Source: Pseudomonadota bacterium (GTDB lineage Bacteria; Chloroflexota; Ktedonobacteria; Ktedonobacterales; JADMIN01). From it: a stretch of 48,278 nucleotides of DNA. Within the stretch, counting starts at the first letter, position 1. Each line of letters opens with the position of its first letter. The stretch is from positions 1-48,278 of the forward strand of contig JAJPIU010000122.1 in assembly GCA_021324535.1 (NCBI GenBank), read 5' to 3'. Both the position numbers and the translations under genes were made by a program. Below the pieces are notes generated by a model, which was not told where the DNA came from, ran no database searches, and saw only the letters and a program-made list of their open reading frames with translations. Shown one piece after another: positions 8,706 through 17,267 of this stretch.

Positions 8706-10292
8706 TCAGCGGGCGACTGCATAAACGGGAGCGCGCCTGGCGCTTTTGCTTACTTTGGATGGCAGTGATGGCGTTCCAGGCGACGCAGGCGCAGTTTTGG
8801 GGGCGCCAGCGCGTGTTCGCCGCAAGCGCGACGGCAGGATGCCAAGCTCCTCGCGATACTTCGCAATGGTACGCCGCGCAATGACGATGCCCTGGCGCGC
8901 CAGCATGCGCGCAAGCTGCTCGTCGCTATAGGGGCGACGCGGGTTTTCTCCGGCCAACACCTCGCGCAGGGCTTTCTTGACAGGGAGCGACGAATCAAAG
9001 AAATCATCGAAGGGGATGACACGCCCATCCGGCAGCAAGGCGAACTTACCGTCGGTGGCGCGGCTTACGGTTGACTCATGCAGATCGATATGGCGAGCAA
9101 CATCCGCGCGGGTGAGTGGTTTGAGCGCGCTCTGCCCCTTTTCCAAGAAGTCTCGTTGCAGTTCGATTAAAGCGTCGGAGACACGCTGCATCGTCTCCCA
9201 GCGCTGATGCAGGGCAGAGATAAAACTCTGCGCCTGATCCACATAAGAGCGGATGTGCGTGCGGCTGGCTTCATCACAGCCAATTGCCGCGATATGCTTG
9301 CGCGCCCAGAGATATTCCTGATTGACGCGCAACTGATAGCGGTTGCGTTCGACCACCTCAGCATAATAATTCCCACCACTCTTGCGGATCACCACATCAG
9401 GCCGCACGGGAGCGGCGGTCGGGGCGAGGTCGCCCATGTCCGGGTCGTAGCCATGCGCGGGATACGGATGCAGTTCCCGGCGGATGAACTCCCATTCCTC
9501 TTCAATACGCCGGGGCGTCTGCCCTAGCTCACGCGCCACCTCGCGGAAATGCCGGAAAGCAAGGTCTTTGAGATAATCGCGCACAAGCAACTCCGCCAGT
9601 GGATGCGAGCGCCCAGCCTCACGCAGGCGGTGCAACTGGATCAGCAAACACTCCTGAGCGCCACGTGCGCCAACGCCCGGTGGATCGAGCCGTTGCAGCG
9701 CCTCGAGTACGCGCTCCACCTGCTCCGCCTCGCAGCACAACGCATCTGCGGCGTCATCCACAATATTCTCAGGGAGAAAGCCATGATGGTCGAGGCAGCC
9801 TACGAGGTATTCAGCGATGGGATACTCTTCGGAGGAGACAGCCAGGCTCAGCGTCTTGAGCAGCGCCTCGCCAGGGGAAAGCGTTGACGACAGGCGCATC
9901 ATCGGGTCGTCATCGTCAGCCAGGCCAGCGGCGCCCGATGGAGCTTCCCAACGCTCCCAGTTCTCGCTGCCATCCGCAGCCTCACTTGCGCCTTCATAGG
10001 ATGCGGTGGCTTCCTCGCGTACCCGGTCAGTGTTGGCGACGCTTCCCGCGCCACAGAACGGGCAGGGCGCCAGGGGATTATCGAGCGGGGCACTACACCG
10101 TGAACAGCAAGGACGCGCCTCCACCTCAAAGGCGGGGTCTTCCATCTGTTCGCGCGCAATGGTTGTTTCAAGCTCCTGGCTGGAAAGCTGCAACAAACGC
10201 ACGGCGGCGATCTGACGGAAGGAAATGACGGGGGCCTGGCGAGGAGCCAGGGTAGGGTCGAGGCGCATATCTAAACCATCCACAGGGCGCAT
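8706..10292 (-). CDS. rpoN: RNA polymerase sigma-54 factor with inserted zinc ribbon
   Basis: A sigma-54 factor: it would direct RNA polymerase to -24/-12 promoters that need an AAA+ activator. Region I is 'ISFRQIAAVRLLQLSSQELETTIAREQMEDPAFE' in type (residues about 23-56), the core-binding region covers the middle, and the C-terminus contains the RpoN box 'ARRTIAKYRE' (about 472-481), with one conservative change from ARRTVAKYRE. Directly after region I sits a zinc ribbon not present in classical RpoN: C63-x2-C66 and C77-x2-C80. Length is about 528 residues from the ATG at 10292 (weak ribosome site); the frame is open further upstream and an ATG at 10268 is also possible. No sigma-54 activator or obvious -24/-12 promoter is present in the window. 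Confidence 0.92.
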   Translation of the reverse strand: MRPVDGLDMRLDPTLAPRQAPVISFRQIAAVRLLQLSSQELETTIAREQMEDPAFEVEARPCCSRCSAPLDNPLAPCPFCGAGSVANTDRVREEATASYEGASEAADGSENWERWEAPSGAAGLADDDDPMMRLSSTLSPGEALLKTLSLAVSSEEYPIAEYLVGCLDHHGFLPENIVDDAADALCCEAEQVERVLEALQRLDPPGVGARGAQECLLIQLHRLREAGRSHPLAELLVRDYLKDLAFRHFREVARELGQTPRRIEEEWEFIRRELHPYPAHGYDPDMGDLAPTAAPVRPDVVIRKSGGNYYAEVVERNRYQLRVNQEYLWARKHIAAIGCDEASRTHIRSYVDQAQSFISALHQRWETMQRVSDALIELQRDFLEKGQSALKPLTRADVARHIDLHESTVSRATDGKFALLPDGRVIPFDDFFDSSLPVKKALREVLAGENPRRPYSDEQLARMLARQGIVIARRTIAKYREELGILPSRLRRTRAGAPKTAPASPGTPSLPSKVSKSARRAPVYAVAR

Positions 10293-10386
10293 ATTCCTCT
10301 CTATGTCCGCTCGCTTATCGCGGCCATAATAGCAACTACTATGCCAGAGAAGCAAGAATGGCGCCAAGCGATGTGATCGCCCTACG

Positions 10387-10415
10387 TTTGAGTTTCCATC
10401 CCCCTATGCTATAGT
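10387..10415 (+). promoter_or_regulatory. Putative promoter of the 44-residue membrane protein gene
   Basis: TTTGAG, 17-base spacer, TATAGT. It lies about 85 bases upstream of the small open frame that follows and points away from rpoN. Confidence 0.4.
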
Positions 10416-10499
10416 GTACACGATCATAGGCGCATTTAGGAATCATGAGGAGATGTTTTGGGCGCACATCGGCAAAATTGGCAAGCGAGGAGGTAGCTC

Positions 10500-10634
10500 A
10501 TGGGGAGCATCGTCATCATCCTGGGGTTGGGGTCACTGGTGTTCTTGTCTGCCCTGCTGATCATTGTGGCGCTGCTGCTACGTTCGCGCTGGGATCAGAT
10601 GGGCCAGCGCACGCCAAACCGCAGACACGATTAA
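10500..10634 (+). CDS. Small single-pass membrane protein (44 residues)
   Basis: A short open frame with a textbook ribosome site (GGAGGT, 5 bases before the ATG) and a sigma-70-type promoter upstream. The product starts MGSIVIILGLGSLVFLSALL and continues with a hydrophobic stretch to about residue 30, then a short basic, hydrophilic tail ending in RRHD. It would insert as one transmembrane helix. No family is recognised. Neighbours are rpoN (divergent) and the sugar nucleotidyltransferase (convergent), so it is probably transcribed alone. Confidence 0.6.
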   Translation: MGSIVIILGLGSLVFLSALLIIVALLLRSRWDQMGQRTPNRRHD

Positions 10635-10747
10635 CGAGGTGGCATGCTTACTCCACAGCCCATCTGCCGCAGCATATCAAGTGTGTTCTGGCAACTCCAT
10701 AGTTCCACCATCCTGCCCTAGCATGACCACTGGGCAAACGTCGCAGG

Positions 10748-10884
10748 GCCGCTCTGGAAAGCGGCGGTACACGAGAGACCTCATTGACCGAGAAGAGCGC
10801 CACTGCTTGAGCAACGCCCTCTTCGATCTCTAGTCCGCGCAGGCGGACTTCGTGGCGCTAGCCCGTAGGCGCGGTTTTAACCGC
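10748..10884. repeat. Cluster of three short perfect hairpins (REP-like intergenic element)
   Basis: Three stem-loops follow each other: GCCGCT/AGCGGC with a 6-base loop (10748-10765), GTCCGC/GCGGAC with a 4-base loop (10833-10848), and GCGGTT/AACCGC with a 2-base loop (10871-10884). The block lies between convergent genes, where it could terminate transcription or be a dispersed repeat. Only one copy is in this window, so dispersal cannot be judged here. Confidence 0.55.
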
Positions 10885-10912
10885 CCGCCGCCTCTCACCT
10901 AAACCCGCCGCC

Positions 10913-13402
10913 TTAGTGCTGCAATCCGCTCACCACGCGCGCGTATTTATCGGCAAGCGCCTGGGCTGCGTCGCGCGAACGCGATTCCGCCAGCACGTGG
11001 AAGAGCGGGCGATCCGCGTCGGGCAACACCAGCACCCACTCCTCTTTGCCCAGGTCAATCTTCACGCCGTCAATGGGATCGTCTGAGTGATACTGCTCGC
11101 TGAGGATACGCATCACCTTCCCCTTGTACTCCCACGGACAATTGACCTGCGTGCGGATCAGGTGATACGGCGGCAACTGGTTGACCACCTCCGAGAGCCT
11201 CGTCTCGTAGCGCGCCAGCGATTCCAGCAGCTTCATCAGCGCGAACATGCCGTCGAAGGAGGGATGTAGCTCAGGGAAGACGAACGAGCCGGCGCCGTCA
11301 CCCACCAGCACCACACCGTTAGCGTGCGCCGCGCCAGTGAGCGCCTGGGGCATCACCTTTGTGTGGATCGTCCGCCCATGCTGGCGTGCCGCCACCTCGT
11401 CAATCACACTGGGGGCCGTCACGGGAATCGCTACCACGCCGCTCTCGCCTCCGCGCAACGTCAGATCGGTCAGCGCCGCCAGCAGCTTGCCCCCATCCAA
11501 CGTCACGCCATGGTCGTCCACCACAAAGATGCGCTCGCCGCCGGTGTCAATCCGCACGCCCAGGTCGGCTTTCAGTGTGCCGGTGATTGAAGCCAACACC
11601 TGCATATCGCGGTCGAACTCCTCGGCGGTGCGCGAGTAGCGTGTGGGGTCGCGGGTCGCGTTCAGCGCAATCACATCGGCGCCGATCTCGTTGAAAATCG
11701 GCGACATCACATCAACGCTTGCGCCGTGGGCGTAGTCTACCACCAGGCGATAGCGCCTCTTGCGCAGCGCCTCGAGGTCGAGCGCCTTCAGGAAGGCTGT
11801 GGTGTAGCGCTGGTTGACGGCCTCGGCGTATTTGATATTGCCGATGTCGTCAAGATACACCCGGCGGAAGTCTTCGCGGAAGAACAGGTTTTCAATCTTG
11901 CGCTCGGTGTTCTTGCTGATGTCCTGCCCATACTGATCGAAGAACTTGATGTCAATCACACGCGGATCGAACGGCGAGAGGCGAATATGCACACCGCCAA
12001 GCGCCTCCGTCGTGCGCACGTAAAAGCGCGCGACCGGCAGCGGCACACTCTCCAGATCCCACACATTGATACCCGCAGAGGGCAGACCAGAGATGATCGC
12101 CCGCTTGACCATACGTGGCGTGCGGTGTGCGTCGCGGTTGACACAGACAATCGCGCCCTTCGGCAACACGGCGCCATACGCGGCGCCTAGCCGCGCGGCG
12201 AAGTCGGGCGTGATGTCCACGTTGACGAGGCCCGTCACGCCGTAGCGCCCGAACAACGCGCGTCGCCCCTGCGATCCCCAGATGATGCTGCTGGAGACCA
12301 CGGCCCCAGTCTCGATCTCTTTGTTCGGCCAGATCTTCACGCCAGGCTGGATGATCGCGTTCTCGTTGATCACCGAGTGATCGCCAACCACCGCGCCCTC
12401 AAACATTACCGCGCGGCTCTTCACACTGGTGGAGGCGCCCACCAGCGCGCCACGCAACTCAGCCCGTTCGCCAATGTAAGAATTGTTCCAGACGACGCTG
12501 CGATCAATCTGCGCGAAGTCGTCGAGGATGGTGTAGTGGCCGATGGCGCTGGGGCCGTGAATGGTGACGCCGCCCTTGATCTTGCAGTCGTGGCCGAGAT
12601 AGACCGGCCCGTAGATGCGCGCGTCAGGCGAGATCTCCACGCCGTCTTCCACCCAGACGCCGCCACCCTGATCCACGCCAGGGATGATCGTCTTGACACG
12701 CCCCTGCAACACATCGGCGTTGGCGCGCATGTATTCGGCGAGGTTGCCCACATCGCACCAGTAGCCCTCGGCGATGTAGCCATAGAGCGGATCGCCCTTC
12801 TTCAGCATCATCGGAAAGAGTTCCTGGCTGAAATCGAAAGGCTTATCCTTCTCAAAGTATGAGAAGATGACCGGATCAAGGACATAGATGCCAGTGTTGA
12901 TGGTGTCGCTAAAGACCTCGCCCCAGCTTGGCTTTTCGAGGAACTTCTGGATGTGGCCCTGCTCGTCGGTGGTGATCACGCCAAACTCAAGCGGATTGGC
13001 GACGTGCGCCAACGTCAGCGTGGCCAGCGCCCGCTTCTCATTGTGATAGCGAATAATATCGGACAGGTTGAAGTCGGTAAGCGCATCGCCGCTGATCAGC
13101 AAAAACGGCTCTTGCAGCAGATGTTCGGCGTTTTTCACGCTGCCCGCCGTGCCGAGCGGGGTCTCCTCGCGAGAGTACGCAATCTTCATCCCCAACTGCG
13201 CGCCATCGCCGAAGTAGTCTTCGATGGAGCTGGCCATATACTGCACAGTCACCACCACCTCGGTGATGCCATGCGCTTTCAGCAGATAGAGGATGTGCTC
13301 CATCACCGGGCGCCCCACGATGGGCGCCATCGGCTTGGGGCGAGAAATGGTCAATGGGCGCAGGCGCGACCCCTCGCCGCCCGCCATTACGACAGCTTTC
13401 AA
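10913..13402 (-). CDS. Sugar-phosphate nucleotidyltransferase (mannose-1-phosphate guanylyltransferase type) fused to degenerate phosphomannomutase domain
   Basis: Starts at TTG with a GGGGGA ribosome site; upstream in-frame sequence is probably not translated. Residues 1-240 are a nucleotidyltransferase: '[18 protein letters not shown]' with 'RPKPM', which transfers an NMP to a sugar 1-phosphate to make an activated sugar for polysaccharides. Residues about 250-370 are a left-handed beta-helix ('[15 protein letters not shown]', '[11 protein letters not shown]'). Residues about 380-829 have the phosphohexomutase fold, but all four catalytic loops are altered: no TASHNP serine loop, 'RIDTGGERI' instead of the DGDADR metal loop, and no GEESGH or RPSGTEP motifs. 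The mutase half is therefore probably inactive or regulatory. This two-part architecture of about 830 residues is known from cyanobacteria and related phyla; the nucleotide and sugar cannot be fixed from sequence. Confidence 0.88.
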   Translation of the reverse strand: MKAVVMAGGEGSRLRPLTISRPKPMAPIVGRPVMEHILYLLKAHGITEVVVTVQYMASSIEDYFGDGAQLGMKIAYSREETPLGTAGSVKNAEHLLQEPFLLISGDALTDFNLSDIIRYHNEKRALATLTLAHVANPLEFGVITTDEQGHIQKFLEKPSWGEVFSDTINTGIYVLDPVIFSYFEKDKPFDFSQELFPMMLKKGDPLYGYIAEGYWCDVGNLAEYMRANADVLQGRVKTIIPGVDQGGGVWVEDGVEISPDARIYGPVYLGHDCKIKGGVTIHGPSAIGHYTILDDFAQIDRSVVWNNSYIGERAELRGALVGASTSVKSRAVMFEGAVVGDHSVINENAIIQPGVKIWPNKEIETGAVVSSSIIWGSQGRRALFGRYGVTGLVNVDITPDFAARLGAAYGAVLPKGAIVCVNRDAHRTPRMVKRAIISGLPSAGINVWDLESVPLPVARFYVRTTEALGGVHIRLSPFDPRVIDIKFFDQYGQDISKNTERKIENLFFREDFRRVYLDDIGNIKYAEAVNQRYTTAFLKALDLEALRKRRYRLVVDYAHGASVDVMSPIFNEIGADVIALNATRDPTRYSRTAEEFDRDMQVLASITGTLKADLGVRIDTGGERIFVVDDHGVTLDGGKLLAALTDLTLRGGESGVVAIPVTAPSVIDEVAARQHGRTIHTKVMPQALTGAAHANGVVLVGDGAGSFVFPELHPSFDGMFALMKLLESLARYETRLSEVVNQLPPYHLIRTQVNCPWEYKGKVMRILSEQYHSDDPIDGVKIDLGKEEWVLVLPDADRPLFHVLAESRSRDAAQALADKYARVVSGLQH

Positions 13403-13593
13403 TGCGTCCCCCGTTCTCCACCACCCCGGCCCGAACACCAGGTGTCTACCATAGACGTTCGCTTTTATAGTATCACATTCACCCACTGCGCTGTGGGATA
13501 TTTCCGGCGAAAATAGCCCGACTGGCAAGATAGCATATCCAGTGGGCGGCACGAGATGGCTGGCGTGTGGTGAGCGTACCAGACGCGATACAG

Positions 13594-13815
13594 CTAGCTC
13601 AGCCAACTTCTCCCTGAATAGTCACCATAGGGGTTGCGCCAGCGGGCAATTCGTCTGCACCGTTCGGCCTCTTGCTGGGCCGCCCATTCCTCTTCCACCC
13701 GCTCCTGTAGCGCAATCAGGCTGAGAGCTTCGTCAACAGTGAAACCTTTGTCGAGCAAGGCGTCAAGGAGCAAATCTTCGTAATACTGGCGTGAATACTG
13801 TGGATTCGGCGTCAT
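13594..13815 (-). CDS. Small hypothetical protein
   Basis: A 73-residue acidic-then-basic protein beginning [20 protein letters not shown]. The ATG is preceded by AGGAGG, spaced 7 bases; the open frame continues upstream but without a better start. The body is predicted helical ('[26 protein letters not shown]') and ends with a tryptophan- and arginine-containing tail. No family recognised, no signal peptide or membrane segment. It lies upstream of the nucleotidyltransferase on the same strand with a gap of about 190 bases, so co-transcription is possible. Confidence 0.65.
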   Translation of the reverse strand: MTPNPQYSRQYYEDLLLDALLDKGFTVDEALSLIALQERVEEEWAAQQEAERCRRIARWRNPYGDYSGRSWLS

Positions 13816-14400
13816 TGCTAAGCCTCCTGTCTCTGATCCATCATGTCCTACAGGAAGCGGGCCGAGCGCCGGGGGTGCTGACAACGTCAGCTCCCTCCGC
13901 CCCACCTCTGCCAGGCGCCGAAACAACACGCATTCCGCGCTGGCGCTGGCCGGTGGGCGTTTTGCGCCCGGAGAGAGAACCGCCACCTGTGGGCGTGAAA
14001 CTGTCGCATGTGTTACTCTATGCCTAACCTGAAATACCTGTTATTTGCTTTGTGGCGTCCCCACGCTTACTCAACTGCCCAAGCAAGTGTAGCAGCGTGC
14101 GAAGCCACTATAGAAAGTATAGCGCGAACCGTCAGGAGAAAGCTGACAAACGCACCTTCTGGCTTCGCTGGCTCTTCGCCGTCTCTGTATGATTCGCATG
14201 GGGTTATGCCTGCCTCACCTACAGATACGCGCGAGCGGCGCGACTGGATCGCCCGTAGGACTTGTTGGCGCACGCTTCCTCATCATTGGCGATACGAGCC
14301 AGCTATGCTACAATGGGGGGACAACGCTTCGTCCACTGAGAAAGACGCCCCAATATTCCGGCGACGCCACATCGAGCCATCGCCGCGAGAGGAGCCAGTC
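13816..14400. other. Long intergenic region with promoter for the MFS gene
   Basis: About 585 bases between two divergent genes. A good plus-strand promoter lies near the right end. Open frames cross the region on both strands but lack ribosome sites and recognisable products. No strong hairpin or repeat seen. Confidence 0.45.
14286..14314 (+). promoter_or_regulatory. Putative promoter of the MFS transporter gene
   Basis: TTGGCG, 17-base spacer, TACAAT; a start of transcription about 80 bases before the ATG is implied. Confidence 0.5.
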
Positions 14401-15891
14401 ATGAGTGACGCAACCCTGCCCGAGACGCCAAAGACGACATCGGAAGCGACACCCCTCCCTGCGGCGCCCCAAGCGCCCGGCTCCGCAGGCTTCAAGGTGG
14501 GTCGCTACGCCAGTTACATCTTCTGGCTGATGTTCGCCATTAACTTTATCAACTACGCCGACCGCTTTGTGTTTAGTGGCCTCTCGGCGGTGCTTGCGCG
14601 CCAGTTCCACTTCAACGATTTCCAGATTGGCTTCCTCGCCAGCGCCTTTCTGCTGATCTATACGCTCGTCGCCTTCCCGCTTGGCTATCTGGCGGATATT
14701 GTCAGCCGCAAGCTCGTCGTGGCCGTCGGTGTGGCGCTGTGGAGTTTGGCGACGATAGGCACTGCGTTGGCCGGTGGATTCTTCTCGATGCTGGTGGCGC
14801 GGGCGCTGGTGGGCGTGGGCGAGGGCAGTTATTATCCCGCTGGAACACCGCTGCTCTCTGCATGGCATTCACCTCAACGCCGCGCGACGGTAATGGCGCG
14901 CTGGGGCGTGGGTGCGCTGGTGGGCGCGGGCATCGGCACAGTGGTCGCCGGAGCGTTCGCCAGCGGAAACTGGCGCATCGCCTTCTTCGTTACTGGCATT
15001 CCAGGGCTGGCGCTTGCGCTGCTGATGCTCTTCGCGCGCGAGAAGGCCCGCCATGAGGACGACCCCGAAGAAGAGGTGGGTGTCACCGGCCACACCTTCA
15101 TCGGCAAGCTGCGCGAGTACCTGCGTATCCCCACGCTACGGGTCATCCTGGGCATGCACGCTGCTGGCTTCTTCGCGTTGACGGCCACCTCGTCGTTCCT
15201 TGTCATCTACTTCAGCGCCACCTATGGGCAGGATTCTCCCTTTGGCAAAGCGGCGGGGCTGAGCGATACGCTTTCTTCGCTGCTACCGGGTGTGGTGCTG
15301 CTGGTTGGCGGCATCAGCGGCGGACTGTATGGCAGCCGCTGGGCAAACCAGCTTGCGCGCAAACGTTCGGGCGCGCGGGTGCTGGCGAGCGCCTATGGCT
15401 TCCTCTGGGCGATTCCCTTCCTGATCCTGGCGCTGCTGACGCCTTATGTTCTGCACGCCATCCCGGCGTACATGGCGCTGGCTCCCTCAAAGCAGGTGCT
15501 CATAGGCGCAGCAATTTTCATCATCTTTGCGCTTGGCGGATCGTTCTTCCTGAATGTGTATAACGGGCCGTCCAGCGCGGCCCTGCAAGACGTGTTACCA
15601 CCAAAGGATCGCGCGGGCGGTGGCGGCCTGGAACTGACTCTGGCGCATCTGATCGGCGATAGCTACGCAGGGGTCGTGGTTGGCTTGCTGGCGTTGGCGC
15701 TAAGCAAAGGCATCCTGGGCATTCATGGCCTGGGCGGCCAGCAAATCGGTCTGGCGCTGTTGATCACCTGCCCCATCGCGCTGATCATCTCCGGCGTGAT
15801 CGGCATACGCGGCAGCCGCCACTATGCGGCGGACGTGGCCGCGCTTGGCACGCCGGAAGACGCAGTGGTGGGTGTGGCGCCTGCGGCATAG
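14401..15891 (+). CDS. MFS transporter, Spinster-like
   Basis: A 496-residue major facilitator with about 12 hydrophobic helices. After a hydrophilic N-terminal 40 residues comes 'FAINFINYADRFVFSGL' (helix 1), 'LLIYTLVAFPLGYLADIVSRK' (the cytoplasmic loop 2-3 signature, G-x-L-a-D-x-x-x-R-K), and 'RALVGVGEGSYYPAGTPLLS' (helix 4-5), wording typical of the Spinster / sphingosine-type and hexuronate-like MFS branch. Substrate unknown. The ATG follows GAGAGGAG at a suitable distance; the frame is open far upstream but that part has no ribosome site. Helices 7-12 are present and complete, so the gene looks intact. Located alone, with its own promoter. Confidence 0.85.
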   Translation: MSDATLPETPKTTSEATPLPAAPQAPGSAGFKVGRYASYIFWLMFAINFINYADRFVFSGLSAVLARQFHFNDFQIGFLASAFLLIYTLVAFPLGYLADIVSRKLVVAVGVALWSLATIGTALAGGFFSMLVARALVGVGEGSYYPAGTPLLSAWHSPQRRATVMARWGVGALVGAGIGTVVAGAFASGNWRIAFFVTGIPGLALALLMLFAREKARHEDDPEEEVGVTGHTFIGKLREYLRIPTLRVILGMHAAGFFALTATSSFLVIYFSATYGQDSPFGKAAGLSDTLSSLLPGVVLLVGGISGGLYGSRWANQLARKRSGARVLASAYGFLWAIPFLILALLTPYVLHAIPAYMALAPSKQVLIGAAIFIIFALGGSFFLNVYNGPSSAALQDVLPPKDRAGGGGLELTLAHLIGDSYAGVVVGLLALALSKGILGIHGLGGQQIGLALLITCPIALIISGVIGIRGSRHYAADVAALGTPEDAVVGVAPAA

Positions 15892-16062
15892 CAGCGACGA
15901 GCCGTTTTCCTGCGGCGCCTGGCGCGAGCATGCCCGGCGTCTGCGTAAAATTGCTCGACGGGCTAATCCATAATAGGGATAGACCTTTTAGTGGGAATCG
16001 CTCGCTGTTGGGCGATCTGGCATCAGCGTATCTTTTAGTCTGTTCATGTTTGGAGGAACCCT

Positions 16063-17247
16063 TTGCGTACATCTGACTCAAAACCATTCGAAGCCAGTTC
16101 AGTTCCTACGCAAACCCAACAAACCCAACAAACCGATGACACGACATCTCATTCATCCAATCACTATGACGAACAATTGGCGTCCCTTACCAGCCTGATT
16201 GCCGAGCAGCAGGCGCAATTGGCCGCGTTGACGGAAGAAGTGGCCTATCTGCGTGCGGTTCAGTTGTCCACGCCAGCCGAGCTCATCACTTCGAGCCAAA
16301 CGACGCCGGACGCCATGGAAGCCGAACCTGCCCAACAGCATCACGACGCTGGCAGGCCGCATGTAACGAGCCGCCGCAACTTGCTCAAATGGGGCGGCGT
16401 GGGAGCCGCCGCCGCGCTAGCCGCCGCAGGCAGCGGCGCGTTGGGACATGAGGTGGCGCACGCGGCGGACGGCGCCAATCTCGTCCTGGGCACGAGCAAT
16501 ACTGCCGAACACTCGACGATCCTCTCGTCTGACTCCAGCTCCGGCTTCATCATCTTCAGTATCAACGGCAGCAACACGTCAGGGAACACCGCATTGCTCG
16601 CTTCCGCCAGCGGGGCAACCAGTTATGCCGTTGTCGGGTTAAACGATTTTGGAAACGCTGTGGTTGGCAACGCGAGCAGCGGAATAGATGTCGCCGCCGT
16701 AGGGGCGGGTCGTATCTACCAACACACTGCGCCTTTCACTGGAGCGCCCACATCAGGAACCTACTTCAAGGGCGAACAGATTCGTGATGACAACGGCAAT
16801 CTCTATATCTGCATCGTCGGCGATGGCTCTGACGCAGGCGTATGGCTCAAGGTAGCGGCGGGCGCCCCTGGTATCAGCGGGGCGATCACCTTCCTGGCCA
16901 ATCCCATCCGCCTGCTCGATACCCGCAAAAGCTCACCGTACAACGCTGGCTCTAACCATACCTTGCAAGTGACCGGTGTGTCGGTGGGTGGGATCAGCAT
17001 ACCAGCAGGGGCGATTGGCGTGGTGGGCAATGTGACCGTGGTTGACCCCACCAGCGGCGGCGACCTGCGGCTCTACCCTGGCCCGGCCCTACCCGCCACC
17101 AGCAGCATCAACTTCGCCAGTGGCCAGATCATCGCCAACGGCGTCACGGTCGGCTTGAATGGCAGCGGCCAACTGCTCATTCAGGTGGATATGAGCAGCG
17201 GCGCGCATACTAATGTGCTTTTCGACGCCAGCGGGTACATCCTATAG
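16063..17247 (+). CDS. Tat-exported protein with long pre-signal coiled coil and C-terminal RLLDTR-type beta domain
   Basis: Starts at TTG, 6 bases after GGAGG. The 394-residue protein begins with a hydrophilic, Gln/Thr-rich segment and a short coiled coil (about residues 36-66, 'YDEQLASLTSLIAEQQAQLA'). Only then, at 103-125, comes a twin-arginine signal: SRRNLLKWGG followed by an Ala-rich hydrophobic stretch and an AHA-like cleavage site near 134. The middle (about 140-260) is Ser/Gly/Asn-rich beta sequence. The C-terminal 120 residues contain 'IRLLDTRKSSPY' and end in 'VLFDASGYIL', matching a secreted beta-sandwich module common in Actinobacteria and Chloroflexota surface proteins, where it often decorates enzymes. 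No catalytic domain is seen, so it is probably structural or adhesive. Confidence 0.75.
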   Translation: MRTSDSKPFEASSVPTQTQQTQQTDDTTSHSSNHYDEQLASLTSLIAEQQAQLAALTEEVAYLRAVQLSTPAELITSSQTTPDAMEAEPAQQHHDAGRPHVTSRRNLLKWGGVGAAAALAAAGSGALGHEVAHAADGANLVLGTSNTAEHSTILSSDSSSGFIIFSINGSNTSGNTALLASASGATSYAVVGLNDFGNAVVGNASSGIDVAAVGAGRIYQHTAPFTGAPTSGTYFKGEQIRDDNGNLYICIVGDGSDAGVWLKVAAGAPGISGAITFLANPIRLLDTRKSSPYNAGSNHTLQVTGVSVGGISIPAGAIGVVGNVTVVDPTSGGDLRLYPGPALPATSSINFASGQIIANGVTVGLNGSGQLLIQVDMSSGAHTNVLFDASGYIL

Positions 17248-17267
17248 CTCTTTGTAGCTACAAGTAG

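Noticed and set aside
10833-10848. Inverted repeat as end of an insertion sequence
   Set aside because: No transposase, no matching second end and no target duplication were seen.
13403-13606. 68-residue N-terminal extension of the nucleotidyltransferase
   Set aside because: The family starts at MKAVVMAGG, and a TTG with GGGGGA ribosome site stands exactly there.
16105-16135. Short direct repeat at the start of the Tat-protein gene
   Set aside because: It is the coding sequence of a repeated QTQ tract (period 9), not an intergenic element.
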